From Opitutaceae bacterium (GTDB lineage Bacteria > Verrucomicrobiota > Verrucomicrobiia > Opitutales > Opitutaceae): a stretch of DNA of 64,000 nucleotides. Shown here piece after piece: positions 26,973 through 35,298 of the stretch; position 1 is the first letter of the stretch, and the number at the start of each line of letters is the position of its first letter. The translations under genes were made by a program, and so were the position numbers. The notes under the pieces are model-generated. The model was given only the letters and a program-made list of their open reading frames with translations, was not told the DNA's origin and ran no database searches. The stretch lies in NCBI GenBank assembly GCA_003151515.1, contig PLXS01000019.1:123442-187441 (forward strand), given 5' to 3'.

Positions 26973-27880
26973 TGGGTCGCGTGGGCCTTGGCGGCGTCCA
27001 GGAGCGCCGACAGGGCGGGGGTCGGCGCGTGGGTACTGCGCCACCCGACGACCAGCCGGCTCTCGGGCGCCGGGCCGACGAGCTTGCGGAAGACCACCCT
27101 CTGAGGGAGGTATGTCGCCTCCGAAGGGCAAACGAACGTCGCTCCGACGCCGGCTCGCACGAGGCCGACGCCGTTCGCCCGCGGCCAGACCTCCTCCGCG
27201 ATCCTCGGTGCGACGCCGGCCCCGGCGAAGGCCGCAAGGACCCGGTCATAGAACCCGGGATTCAACGACCGCGGGAAGAGCACGAAGGGTGTGTCGGCGA
27301 GGTCCCTCAGGCGCACGGTCTTCTTCGCCCGGAGCGGGTGGTCCGCCGGAAGGAGCACGCCGTTTCGCTCGCGAAGCAGCATTGCCGTGTCGATGCCTGG
27401 CGAAGGGGCGTCCGGGTGGAAGAGGCCGCAGTCGATCTCCCCCGCCTGAAGCGCGGCGATCTGCGCCGAGGTCGGGGACTCGTTCAGCTCGAGGCGGATC
27501 CTCGGGAAGCGCCGGTGGAAGTCCCGAAGGATGTCGGGCAGGACGGTCGCCATGGCGAGGCCGGTGAAGGCGACGCGCAGGCGCCCGACGCGGCCGTCGG
27601 CCACGGCCTCCAAGTCCGAGGGGATTCGCCCGAGGGCGGCCAGAACGGGCTCGATCCGCTCGACGAGCGCCGAGCCGGCCTGGGTGAGCTCGACCCTGCG
27701 GCTCGAGCGGCTCAGAAGCCGGACCCCGAGCGCGGCCTCGAGCTGCGCAACCTGGCGGCTGAGAGCGGGCTGCGCTATGGAGAGTGCCTCCGCGGCCTTC
27801 CTGAAGTGAAGCTGGCGCGCCACCTCGCGGAAGTACACGAGGTGGCGCAGCTCAAACGGGAATTGATACTCCCTGGGCAT
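26969..27880 (-). CDS. LysR-family transcriptional regulator
   Basis: A 303-residue regulator with an N-terminal winged helix-turn-helix (about 12-70: LRHLVYFREVARQLHFRKAA, then LSIAQPALSRQVAQLEAALG). The effector domain (about 95-300) shows LRVAFTGLAMATVLPDILRDF, the dimer-interface FPRIRLELNE and GEIDCGLFHP. It resembles aromatic- or chloride-responsive LysR proteins of the CbnR/BenM type in its second half, but the ligand is unknown. It is divergent from leuC with a 59-bp gap containing a dyad (27917-27932), so autoregulation and control of leuCD are plausible. Its 3' end overlaps the MFS gene. Confidence 0.9.
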   Translation of the reverse strand: MPREYQFPFELRHLVYFREVARQLHFRKAAEALSIAQPALSRQVAQLEAALGVRLLSRSSRRVELTQAGSALVERIEPVLAALGRIPSDLEAVADGRVGRLRVAFTGLAMATVLPDILRDFHRRFPRIRLELNESPTSAQIAALQAGEIDCGLFHPDAPSPGIDTAMLLRERNGVLLPADHPLRAKKTVRLRDLADTPFVLFPRSLNPGFYDRVLAAFAGAGVAPRIAEEVWPRANGVGLVRAGVGATFVCPSEATYLPQRVVFRKLVGPAPESRLVVGWRSTHAPTPALSALLDAAKAHATH

Positions 27881-27916
27881 CGAAGAGAGCCAAACAAGTA
27901 TTTCCCCGACAACGCA

Positions 27917-27932
27917 ACTTCATGTTATAAGT
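27917..27932. promoter_or_regulatory. Candidate LysR operator between the LysR gene and leuC
   Basis: ACTT-N8-AAGT forms an imperfect dyad that contains the T-N11-A pattern of LysR boxes, in the 59-bp divergent intergenic region. The region is much more AT-rich than its surroundings. This is inference from pattern and position only. Confidence 0.35.
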
Positions 27933-27939
27933 AGCTCCC

Positions 27940-29358
27940 ATGCCGAAGACGCTATTCGAGAAAGTCTGGGACACCCACGCCGTGCGCAAGCTCGCGAACG
28001 GCCAGACGCAGCTTCTCGTGGGAACCCACCTCATCCATGAGGTCACAAGCCCCCAGGCCTTCGGGATGATGCGCGACCTGGGGCTCAAGGTCGCCATGCC
28101 GCACCGCACGTTCGCCACGGTCGACCACATCGTTCCCACGGACCAGGTGAGCGAGCCCTACGCGGACCCGCTCGCCGACGCCATGATCAAGGAGCTCAGG
28201 AAGAGCTGCAAGGAGTTCGGGATCACCTTTTTCGACCGCTCGACCGGTAAGCAGGGCATCGTCCACATCGTCGGCCCCGAGCAGGGGATAACGCAGCCCG
28301 GAACGACGATCGCCTGCGGCGACTCGCACACGAGCACCCACGGGGCCTTCGGGGCGATCGCGTTCGGCATTGGCACCACCCAGATCCGCGACGTCCTGGC
28401 GACGCAGACCATGGCGCTCGGCAAGCTCAAGGTCCGCCGGATCGAGGTCGGCGGGCGCCTGCGCCCCGGGGTCTACGCGAAGGACGTCATCCTGCACATC
28501 ATCACCACGCTGGGCGTGAACGGTGGGACCGGCTACGCATACGAATACGCGGGCGAGGTCTTCGACCGGTTCTCGATGGAGGAGCGCATGACCGTCTGCA
28601 ACATGTCGATCGAGGGCGGCGCGCGGGCCGGATACGTGAATCCGGACGAGACGACATTCACCTACCTGAAGGGCAGGCCCTATTCGCCCAAGGGGGCCGA
28701 GTGGGACGCGGCGATCGCGCGCTGGCGCGCGATCGCGAGCGACCCGGGCTGCGCCTACGACGACGTGGTGCGGATCGACGCAGCCGACATCGCCCCCACG
28801 GTGACCTGGGGCATCAACCCGGGCCAGGGGCTTCCGATCACGGGCCGGATTCCGGACCCGGCCAAGGCGGCCGCCGCCGACGAGCGGGCGTCCATCGAGG
28901 AGGCGCTGGCCTACATGAAGCTACGGCCCGGCGCGCCCATAAAGGGGACGAAAATTGACGTGGCGTTCCTCGGCTCCTGCACGAATGGGCGCCTGAGCGA
29001 CTTTCAGGAGGTCGCGCGCTTCCTCAAGGGCCGGCACGTCGCCCCGGGGGTCAAGGCGATCGCGGTGCCCGGCTCGCAGGGGGTCGGGCTCTTGTGCGCC
29101 GAGATGGGGATCGACAAGATCTTCCGCGACGCGGGATTTGAGTGGAGGGCCGCCGGGTGCTCGATGTGCCTAGCCATGAACCCGGACAAGCTGGTCGGGG
29201 ACCAGCTCTGCGCCAGCAGCTCGAACCGCAACTTCAAGGGCCGCCAGGGCAGCCCCACCGGCCGCACGATCCTCATGAGCCCGCTCATGGTGGCCGCCGC
29301 AGCCGTCACCGGCGCTGTCGCCGACGCCCGTGAGGTGTTCGGCGTCGCCTCCAACTAA
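27940..29358 (+). CDS. leuC: 3-isopropylmalate dehydratase, large subunit
   Basis: With LeuD it isomerises 2-isopropylmalate to 3-isopropylmalate in leucine synthesis. The 472-residue protein has normal length and all hallmarks: [39 protein letters not shown], and three cysteines for the [4Fe-4S] cluster, C347 (GSCTNGR), C407 and C410 (GCSMCLAMN), at the same numbers as E. coli LeuC. The first gene downstream of the LysR-leuC divergent region, followed after 30 bp by leuD. leuA and leuB are not in the window. Confidence 0.97.
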   Translation: MPKTLFEKVWDTHAVRKLANGQTQLLVGTHLIHEVTSPQAFGMMRDLGLKVAMPHRTFATVDHIVPTDQVSEPYADPLADAMIKELRKSCKEFGITFFDRSTGKQGIVHIVGPEQGITQPGTTIACGDSHTSTHGAFGAIAFGIGTTQIRDVLATQTMALGKLKVRRIEVGGRLRPGVYAKDVILHIITTLGVNGGTGYAYEYAGEVFDRFSMEERMTVCNMSIEGGARAGYVNPDETTFTYLKGRPYSPKGAEWDAAIARWRAIASDPGCAYDDVVRIDAADIAPTVTWGINPGQGLPITGRIPDPAKAAAADERASIEEALAYMKLRPGAPIKGTKIDVAFLGSCTNGRLSDFQEVARFLKGRHVAPGVKAIAVPGSQGVGLLCAEMGIDKIFRDAGFEWRAAGCSMCLAMNPDKLVGDQLCASSSNRNFKGRQGSPTGRTILMSPLMVAAAAVTGAVADAREVFGVASN

Positions 29359-29388
29359 GAGCCCCGAAGCCCCGCCTTCATACCCACC

Positions 29389-29991
29389 ATGGCACTCGAA
29401 AAGATCACGCGCGTCGCGGGCCGGGCGGTCCACGTCCCGGGCAACGACATAGACACCGACCGGATCATCCCGGCGCGCTTCATGAAGTGCGTCACCTTCG
29501 ACGGGCTCGGCGAGTACCTCTTCTACGACATGCGCCGCAACGCGGACGGCTCGACCAAGGCACATCCGCTCAACGACCCGCGCTTCAACGGGGCCTCGGT
29601 CCTGCTCTCCGGCGTCAACTTCGGCTGCGGGTCGTCGCGCGAGCACGCCCCGCAGGCCCTGCAGAAGCACGGGATTCGCGCCGTGATCGCCGAGGGATTC
29701 GCGGAGATCTTCTTCGGCAACTCGACGACGCTCGGCATGCCCTGCGTGACGGCGAGCCGCGTGGACATCGCGAGGATCGCGGCCGCGGTCGAGGCCGATC
29801 CCGCGACGGAGGTATCGATCGACGTCGCCGGCCAGAAGGTTTCCTTCGCAGGGCAGACCGTGTCCGTCTCCATCCGCGACAGCGCGAGGGACGCGCTCGT
29901 TAACGGGCGCTGGGATCCGATCGGCGAGCTGATCGAGGGAGCCGGCGATGCCGCGAAAGTCGCCGGTAAGTTGCGCTATATGATGGCCTAA
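29389..29991 (+). CDS. leuD: 3-isopropylmalate dehydratase, small subunit
   Basis: The swivel-domain partner of LeuC, 200 residues. It has GRAVHVPGNDIDTDRIIPARF near the N terminus, the conserved NFGCGSSREHAPQAL substrate loop, and VIAEGFAEIFFGNSTTLGMP. Its length matches the longer bacterial LeuD. The ATG at 29389 follows leuC by 30 bp, so the two form an operon. Confidence 0.96.
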   Translation: MALEKITRVAGRAVHVPGNDIDTDRIIPARFMKCVTFDGLGEYLFYDMRRNADGSTKAHPLNDPRFNGASVLLSGVNFGCGSSREHAPQALQKHGIRAVIAEGFAEIFFGNSTTLGMPCVTASRVDIARIAAAVEADPATEVSIDVAGQKVSFAGQTVSVSIRDSARDALVNGRWDPIGELIEGAGDAAKVAGKLRYMMA

Positions 29992-30036
29992 CCCGAGCCG
30001 GGCTCCCCGCGAGGCGCGATTCCCGGCGCGCTCATT

Positions 30037-30065
30037 GTTATCAGCTTGGCTGCGGGCTAGATAAC
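30037..30065. repeat. Hairpin-forming inverted repeat between leuD and exbB
   Basis: gttatcagc pairs with gct(a)gataac, nine base pairs with one bulged A, around the loop ttggctgcgg. A T run (ctttttt, ending at 30088) lies about 20 bp further on. The 131-bp gap holds no gene. It may be an attenuator-like or operator element, or part of the leuD terminator. Confidence 0.4.
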
Positions 30066-30122
30066 GCGTAGTTTTGCGGACCTTTTTTCAACAATCGCCG
30101 TCTTACTAGCGCACCACCCCCT

Positions 30123-30698
30123 ATGTTACTTGGAATGATCGAGGTCTTTAAGGGAGCAGGGCTCCTGATTTATCCGCTCGGGATATGCTCGGCGCTCGCC
30201 GTCTTCATCATTTTCGAGAGGGCCTACGCCCTGAGGAGGACGGCCGTCCTCCCCCAGGACCTGGTCGACGCCGTCATGACCGGCAAGCCGCTGGTCGGGG
30301 GGCGCCACACCGTCCTCGCCCGGATCGTCGAGTTCGCTGACCAGCACAACAACAACGACGAAGATGCCATCAAGGCGTTCGCCAGGCTCGAGGTGAACCG
30401 CATGCAGCGCGGCGTGCCGTACCTTGACGTCATCTACGCTGCGGCACCGCTGCTGGGCCTTTCCGGAACGGTCACGGGCCTTTTGCAGGTGTTCTCGCAG
30501 ATATCGCCCGAGACGGGCCTCCCGGACCCGGTCGTATTCACGAAGGGCGTTGCGCTCGCGCTTTCGGCGACGGTGATCGGCCTCTCTATAGCCATCCCTT
30601 CCCTCGTGGGCTCGGGCTACCTGTCGCGCAAGGTCGACAACTATTCGGCCGAGCTCGAGGTGCTCCTCGAGAAGATCATCAACCGCGGCAAGGCATGA
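30123..30698 (+). CDS. exbB: ExbB/TolQ-family proton channel protein
   Basis: A 191-residue inner-membrane protein with three hydrophobic helices (about 9-27, 101-123 and 140-165), the ExbB/TolQ/MotA topology. The signature APLLGLSGTVTGLLQVF and VALALSATVIGLSIAIPSLVG line the proton path. With ExbD it would use the proton gradient to energise a TonB- or Tol-like outer-membrane process. The start could instead be ATG at 30135. It overlaps exbD by an ATGA. No tonB or tolB gene is seen nearby, so the energised system is unknown. Confidence 0.88.
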   Translation: MLLGMIEVFKGAGLLIYPLGICSALAVFIIFERAYALRRTAVLPQDLVDAVMTGKPLVGGRHTVLARIVEFADQHNNNDEDAIKAFARLEVNRMQRGVPYLDVIYAAAPLLGLSGTVTGLLQVFSQISPETGLPDPVVFTKGVALALSATVIGLSIAIPSLVGSGYLSRKVDNYSAELEVLLEKIINRGKA

Positions 30699-31093
30699 GC
30701 AGCTTCCGTCCAAGGTACCGCAAGCGGCCCGAGCTGAACCTGGTTCCGCTCATCGACGTCCTGGTCATGCTGATCTTCTTCGCGTTCGTGACGATGCAGT
30801 TCCGGTCGGCGACGATGCTCAACATCACGCTCCCGAAGATAGCGACGGCCGGCAAGAACGAGTTCAAGGGCTCGGTCACCATAGCAATCGACAAGGACGG
30901 CCAGATATCCTTCAACGGTCAGGTCGTCAGCGAGGCGGAGCTCATGGCGAAGCTCAAGCAGGTGCACGACATTAACGTCGACATCCCGGTCCTCATCAAG
31001 GCCGACGAGGTCAGCCAGGTGAAGAAGCTCGCCTTCGTCATGGACGCGTGCCGCTCGTCGGGCCTGAACAAGTTCAGCCTGCAGTCGCGCTAG
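30695..31093 (+). CDS. exbD: ExbD/TolR-family protein
   Basis: A 132-residue protein with a short cytoplasmic basic leader, one membrane helix (LNLVPLIDVLVMLIFFAFVT) carrying the proton-binding aspartate D21, and a periplasmic domain. The latter ends with the typical VLIKADEVSQVKKLAFVMDACRSSG. It overlaps exbB by 4 bases; the pair would form one energising complex. The next gene, a dehydrogenase, starts 7 bp later. Confidence 0.88.
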   Translation: MSSFRPRYRKRPELNLVPLIDVLVMLIFFAFVTMQFRSATMLNITLPKIATAGKNEFKGSVTIAIDKDGQISFNGQVVSEAELMAKLKQVHDINVDIPVLIKADEVSQVKKLAFVMDACRSSGLNKFSLQSR

Positions 31094-31100
31094 GGGCACC

Positions 31101-31790
31101 ATGAAGATCGTCATCACCGGCGTGACGCGGGGACTCGGCCGCGCGCTCGCCGACTGGTACATCGCGAACGGCCACACGGTCGCCGGCTGCGGCCGCAGCG
31201 GGCCCGCGATCTTCGACCTGAGGTTCACGCATCCTGAGCCGAACAGCTTCGACGCGGTGGACGTCACCCAGCCCGTCAAGGTGGCCCTCTGGTCGGAGCG
31301 CGTCCTGGGGGCGCTAGGGGCGCCCGACTTCCTCATAAACAACGCGGGGCTCATGAACAAGCCCGCCCCGCTCTGGAGGGTCCCCGCGCAGGAGTTCGAC
31401 AAGGTGGTCGCGGTGAACGTGGCCGGCATCGCCAACGTCGTGCGGGCCTTCGTTCCCGCGATGATCGAGCGGGGCAGCGGCGTCATCGTCAACCTGAGCT
31501 CGGGCTGGGGCAGGAGCGTCTCGGCGGAGGTCGCCCCCTACTGCGCCACGAAGTGGGCGGTAGAGGGCCTCACGAAGGCGCTGGCCGAGGAGCTGCCGAA
31601 GGGGATGGCCGCCGTGCCTTTGAGCCCGGGCGTCATCGACACGGACATGCTTCGCACCTGCTTCGCGGACAGCGCGTCATCCTACCCGAAGCCCGAGGAG
31701 TGGGCGAAAAAGGCGGCACCGTACATCCTGGGCCTCGGGCCCAAGGACAACGGCAAGTCGCTGAACGTCGGCGGCCGCGACGACGACTGA
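31101..31790 (+). CDS. Short-chain dehydrogenase/reductase
   Basis: A 229-residue NAD(P)-dependent oxidoreductase with classical SDR motifs: TGVTRGLG near residues 6-13, NNAG at 80-83, catalytic serine in NLSSG (S133/S134), and Y147-x3-K151 (YCATK). The proline-glycine motif LSPGVIDTDM follows. The substrate is unknown. It lies 7 bp after exbD and converges with fabV. Confidence 0.9.
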   Translation: MKIVITGVTRGLGRALADWYIANGHTVAGCGRSGPAIFDLRFTHPEPNSFDAVDVTQPVKVALWSERVLGALGAPDFLINNAGLMNKPAPLWRVPAQEFDKVVAVNVAGIANVVRAFVPAMIERGSGVIVNLSSGWGRSVSAEVAPYCATKWAVEGLTKALAEELPKGMAAVPLSPGVIDTDMLRTCFADSASSYPKPEEWAKKAAPYILGLGPKDNGKSLNVGGRDDD

Positions 31791-31803
31791 GGCCGCCCAG
31801 AGG

Positions 31804-32991
31804 CTACTCCATCTGCACGTGCGGCTCGGCGTCGGCGCCGTAATCGACGCCGGCCAGGCCAAAGCCGAAGAGCTTGAGGAACTCGGAGCGGTAGCCCGCG
31901 ATGTCCGTGAGCGAGCCCAGGTTCTCGGTCGTCACTTCGGGCCAGACCTTGGCGACCGCGGCCTGGACCTCGGCCCTCATCTCGAGATCGTCCACGCGGA
32001 CGCGGCCGGCCTCGTCGAACCTGGGTCCCGACGGCGCGTAGATCTGCGTGGCGAAGAGGCGCTGCATCTGCTCGATGCAGCCCTCGTGGGTGCCCGCGGC
32101 CTTCATGATCTTGTAGAGAATCGAGATGTAGAGCGGCACGACGGGGATGGCGGAGCTCGCCTGGGTTACGAGGGCTTTGTTGACGGAGATGATTGCGCGG
32201 CCTCCGCCGTTCAGCTTGAGCAGGGAATCGATGTTGCGAGCCGCCCTCTCGAGATCATTCTTCGCGAGCCCGATCGTCCCGTTCTTGTAGATGGCCCAGG
32301 TCACCTCGGGCCCGATGTACGAGTAGGCCGCGGCCTGCGCACCTGGGGCCAGGAGCTTTGCCGACGCCAGGGCGTTCATCCACATCTCCCAGTCCTCGCC
32401 GCCCATGACGGCGACCGTGTCCGAGATCTCCTGCGGGCTCGCCGGCTCGATGGTCACCTCGCTGACTATGCCCTTGTCCGTGTCGACCGTCTTGTTCGTG
32501 TAGGGGGCCCCTACGGGCTTGAGCACGGACTTGTGGACGGCGGCGGTCTTCGGATGCGCGCGCCGCGGCGAGGCGAGCGAGTAGACGACCAGGTCGACCT
32601 GTCCCATCTCCCTGCGGATCGACTCCAGGGCCTGGGCCTTGATCTCATCGGAGAACGCGTCACCATTTATGTTCCCGGCGAAAAGGCCGGCGGCGCGCGC
32701 CGCCTTGGTGAAGGCGATCGAGTTGTACCACCCCGGGGTGGCCGTGCGGCCATCCTCCGAGGGGCGCTCATAGAATATCCCCAGCGTGCCCGCGCCGCAG
32801 CCGAAGGCCGCCGTGACCCTGGAGGCCAGGCCGTAGCCCGTGGAGGCGCCGATCACGAGCGCCCTGCGCGGACCTCCCCGAATGGGGTTCCTCGACTTGA
32901 CGAGGTTTATCCATTCGCCCACATGGGCGGCGCACCCTGCTGGGTGCGCCGTGACGCAGACGAAGCCACGTACCTTCGGTTTGATGATCAT
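31804..32991 (-). CDS. fabV: Trans-2-enoyl-ACP/CoA reductase FabV
   Basis: FabV reduces the enoyl intermediate in the last step of each fatty-acid elongation cycle, using NADH, and is naturally insensitive to triclosan in studied bacteria. The 395-residue protein begins MIIKPKVRGFVCVTAHPAGC with the nucleotide-binding GASTGYGLASRV. The catalytic pair is the Y-x8-K arrangement Y235/K244 (YKNGTIGLAK), longer than in ordinary SDRs and specific to FabV. It is the last gene of a five-gene minus-strand operon and overlaps the RskA-like gene by ATGA. Confidence 0.95.
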   Translation of the reverse strand: MIIKPKVRGFVCVTAHPAGCAAHVGEWINLVKSRNPIRGGPRRALVIGASTGYGLASRVTAAFGCGAGTLGIFYERPSEDGRTATPGWYNSIAFTKAARAAGLFAGNINGDAFSDEIKAQALESIRREMGQVDLVVYSLASPRRAHPKTAAVHKSVLKPVGAPYTNKTVDTDKGIVSEVTIEPASPQEISDTVAVMGGEDWEMWMNALASAKLLAPGAQAAAYSYIGPEVTWAIYKNGTIGLAKNDLERAARNIDSLLKLNGGGRAIISVNKALVTQASSAIPVVPLYISILYKIMKAAGTHEGCIEQMQRLFATQIYAPSGPRFDEAGRVRVDDLEMRAEVQAAVAKVWPEVTTENLGSLTDIAGYRSEFLKLFGFGLAGVDYGADAEPHVQME

Positions 32992-33593
32992 CGGCTTGGA
33001 ATTCTTAGAGTGAAGGGTGGCGTGGCAAGGATGATTGAACCCTGCGCCTTGGCCTCATCGAGCGTACGGGTGCCGCCCCTGGCTCCATCGACGACGACGA
33101 AGCGCCATCCGGGCTCGAGGGGCAGAGCGAACCTGAACGGCGCCGCCGGCCCGTGGAACACGGCGCACGCAAGGGCGGGAAGCGCGCCCGCGCGCTCGAG
33201 CCAGAGCTGGTAGTCGCGCTCCGGCGGCTGCCCAGGCCCGCCGGAAACGGCCGCCAGGCCGCTTCCGTCCGACGGGTAGAGGACGACTGCCCCGGACGCG
33301 GGGGAATCCGCGACGGCCGCGCCTGGCGGCGCCATCGCGATGACGAGCGGAGCCCGGTCGGCCGCGCCGGGCCGCAGGTTCTCCACGGCCCTTTGCTCCA
33401 GGATGCGCTCGGCATCGAGCTCGTTCTGGGCCGACTTTGCCGCGACGTTTGTGAGCTGGATCTGCTCGCGCAGGAAGCGGGTGCGCGCCTTCTCGATCAG
33501 CCAGAGCTCGCCCAGGCATGCGACCAGGGCCGCCAAGCACGCGGTCGTGGCCCAGGGAAGCCACGCGGGAAGCTCGATCTTGGGTTTGTCCAT
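32988..33593 (-). CDS. Membrane-anchored RskA-like (anti-sigma-K C-terminal) domain protein
   Basis: A 201-residue protein with a short cytoplasmic leader (MDKPKIELPAWLPW), one membrane helix (about 13-32), a probable coiled coil (EKARTRFLREQIQLTNVAAK onward) and an extracytoplasmic domain. That domain has YQLWLERAGALPALACAVF and a late 'RFVVVDGARGGTRT' strand, as in the C-terminal domain of anti-sigma factor RskA. The zinc-finger anti-sigma domain is absent and no sigma factor gene is nearby, so it may be a sensor or scaffold rather than a true anti-sigma factor. Starts at ATG 33626 or TTG 33635 are possible. It follows exosortase and overlaps fabV by 4 bases. Confidence 0.6.
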   Translation of the reverse strand: MDKPKIELPAWLPWATTACLAALVACLGELWLIEKARTRFLREQIQLTNVAAKSAQNELDAERILEQRAVENLRPGAADRAPLVIAMAPPGAAVADSPASGAVVLYPSDGSGLAAVSGGPGQPPERDYQLWLERAGALPALACAVFHGPAAPFRFALPLEPGWRFVVVDGARGGTRTLDEAKAQGSIILATPPFTLRIPSR

Positions 33594-33643
33594 GGGCAAG
33601 CTCTTGGCCGGATCGTCTGCGCACATTGGGTGCAACGGGCCCG

Positions 33644-35287
33644 TCAGTAAAGGCCGAGCGGCCTAACCCGGCTGAAAAACTCCGCGAAGAACGGCTCGCG
33701 CGCGACCTCGTCCCACGGCCTGTTGGAAGAGACCCTGATGAAGTACTGCTCGCCCGACTGGCGGATGCCGTAGCGGAGCGCGATCGCGATCAGGGTGCGC
33801 ACCGAGTGGGTGTTTCCCACCTCGATCGGGCGCCCGCCGTACAGCTGCCAGAACCAGACCTGCTGCGCGAAAGCGCCGCTTGTGAAGAGCCTGTGCTGGG
33901 CGGCGGGAAGGGGCCGGCCCCCCGCCTCGAGCACGACGCTCCGATCCGCAACGTCGCCGGGAACCCATCCCGCCCCCGGCCAGCAGGCGTCGGGCGTGTG
34001 GGATCCCACGAGCCCGACCGAGGCCTGGCCCGGCTGCCAGTAGGCGATGTAGATCGTCACCTGGCTTGCGCCGGCAGACCCGCTGCGCAGATAGGTCCTC
34101 TCGGCCATCGATTCGGTCCTCAGCGTCCCGGCGAAGAGTCCCAAGTCCGTCCTGGTGCGCACCTCCCAGCCGGGGGCCTCGGGGGGCAGGAGGGCCAGGA
34201 GGTCCGGGGCCGGCCCGCGAGGACGCGCGGGAGCGAGCGTGTCGGCAGCGAACAGGAGCACCGACGAGGCGGCGAGGAGGAGGGCGCACGCGAGGACGAT
34301 CTGCGAGGCCGGCGCGCGCCCGGCGCCCGTCGAGGGGGCGGAAGGCGCCGCGGCCCCGGCCCCGGCCGGGACCGGGCGGTCCAGGGCGATCGCGAGGCCC
34401 GCCAGCATCGCCGCCGTCAGGACAAGGACAGCGTAGCCGGCCGCGTCGTGCAGGACTCCCTCGACGCGCACGCCCGCGTTTACGAGGAGGGTCAGCGCGA
34501 GCGATCGGGCGAAGTTCATGGTGAGGGCGAGCGGAGCCGAGAGCGCGACCAGGAGGACGCGCGCCCACGGGCGGCGAACCAGCGCGGCGGAGAAGAGGAT
34601 GCCGGCGAAGACGCACGAGATAAGGCTGCGCACGCCGCTGCACGCCTCCTCGATCCCGACCGTGCCGCGGGCTAGCTCGATTATGTTGCCCTCGCGGTGC
34701 GCCGCGATGCCCAGGAGGTCGAGCGCCCTCATGACCCCAGCCGAGATCCACAGCTGCAGGGCAAGCGTGAGGCGCGTATACGTCCCGGGGGGCATGGGCG
34801 CGGAGAGCGGCCAGATGAGCGCCGCGGCCACCGAGGGCCAGCCGAAGAGAATCCTGGGGTCGCGCCGGTCGGAGAAGGCCGCCGCGGCCGCGATCCCCAG
34901 GAGCGCGAGCGACGAAGCCAGGGCGAAGTCGACGACCGGGCTCGCCCAGTCGAGCGAGGCCGCGAGGAGGCCCCCGACCCAGAGGGACGCGAGGCCGGCC
35001 GCGCCGAACGCCGCCGCAAGAAGCGTGGCGGCGCCGCCCCCGAGCGAACCCGCCCCGTCCGAGCGCCGGCAGATGTATACCAGCAGCAGGCAGGCCGCCG
35101 GCATGAGGAAGCCGTGGGACAGGTCGGGGTCCTTGGACCATTCCGGCCAGAGGTGCCAAGCCAGGGCGGCAGCCAGCGCGCCCAGCAAGGCCAGGTTGAG
35201 CTTCGCCGCGGCCGGCAGGCCTCTAGAATCCCTGCTACCAGTCACCCGTCGAGGCTGACCGCGCGGCCGCGCTCGCGCAACGGCCAA
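33644..35287 (-). CDS. Exosortase fused to EpsI (DUF3485) domain
   Basis: Exosortases are membrane cysteine proteases thought to cleave and sort PEP-CTERM-type proteins to the surface with exopolysaccharide. The 547-residue protein has about eight helices in residues 30-300, with the catalytic set C216 (GIEEACSGVRSL), R261 (MNFARSLAL) and H280 (VLHDAAGY). The C-terminal 200 residues form an EpsI/DUF3485 domain (SQVTIYIAYWQPGQ, HTPDACWPGAGW, QVWFWQLYGG). The numbering uses the TTG at 35287; a GTG at 35245 would remove 14 residues and is equally plausible. It lies 11 bp after the dapF-like gene. An exopolysaccharide export locus lies 7 kb away. No obvious PEP-CTERM substrate is in the window. 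Confidence 0.88.
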   Translation of the reverse strand: MAVARARPRGQPRRVTGSRDSRGLPAAAKLNLALLGALAAALAWHLWPEWSKDPDLSHGFLMPAACLLLVYICRRSDGAGSLGGGAATLLAAAFGAAGLASLWVGGLLAASLDWASPVVDFALASSLALLGIAAAAAFSDRRDPRILFGWPSVAAALIWPLSAPMPPGTYTRLTLALQLWISAGVMRALDLLGIAAHREGNIIELARGTVGIEEACSGVRSLISCVFAGILFSAALVRRPWARVLLVALSAPLALTMNFARSLALTLLVNAGVRVEGVLHDAAGYAVLVLTAAMLAGLAIALDRPVPAGAGAAAPSAPSTGAGRAPASQIVLACALLLAASSVLLFAADTLAPARPRGPAPDLLALLPPEAPGWEVRTRTDLGLFAGTLRTESMAERTYLRSGSAGASQVTIYIAYWQPGQASVGLVGSHTPDACWPGAGWVPGDVADRSVVLEAGGRPLPAAQHRLFTSGAFAQQVWFWQLYGGRPIEVGNTHSVRTLIAIALRYGIRQSGEQYFIRVSSNRPWDEVAREPFFAEFFSRVRPLGLY

Positions 35288-35298
35288 AACGGGAGGGA

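Noticed and set aside
32988..33593. Sigma/anti-sigma pair
   Set aside because: The anti-sigma zinc-finger region is absent and no sigma factor gene is found in the window.
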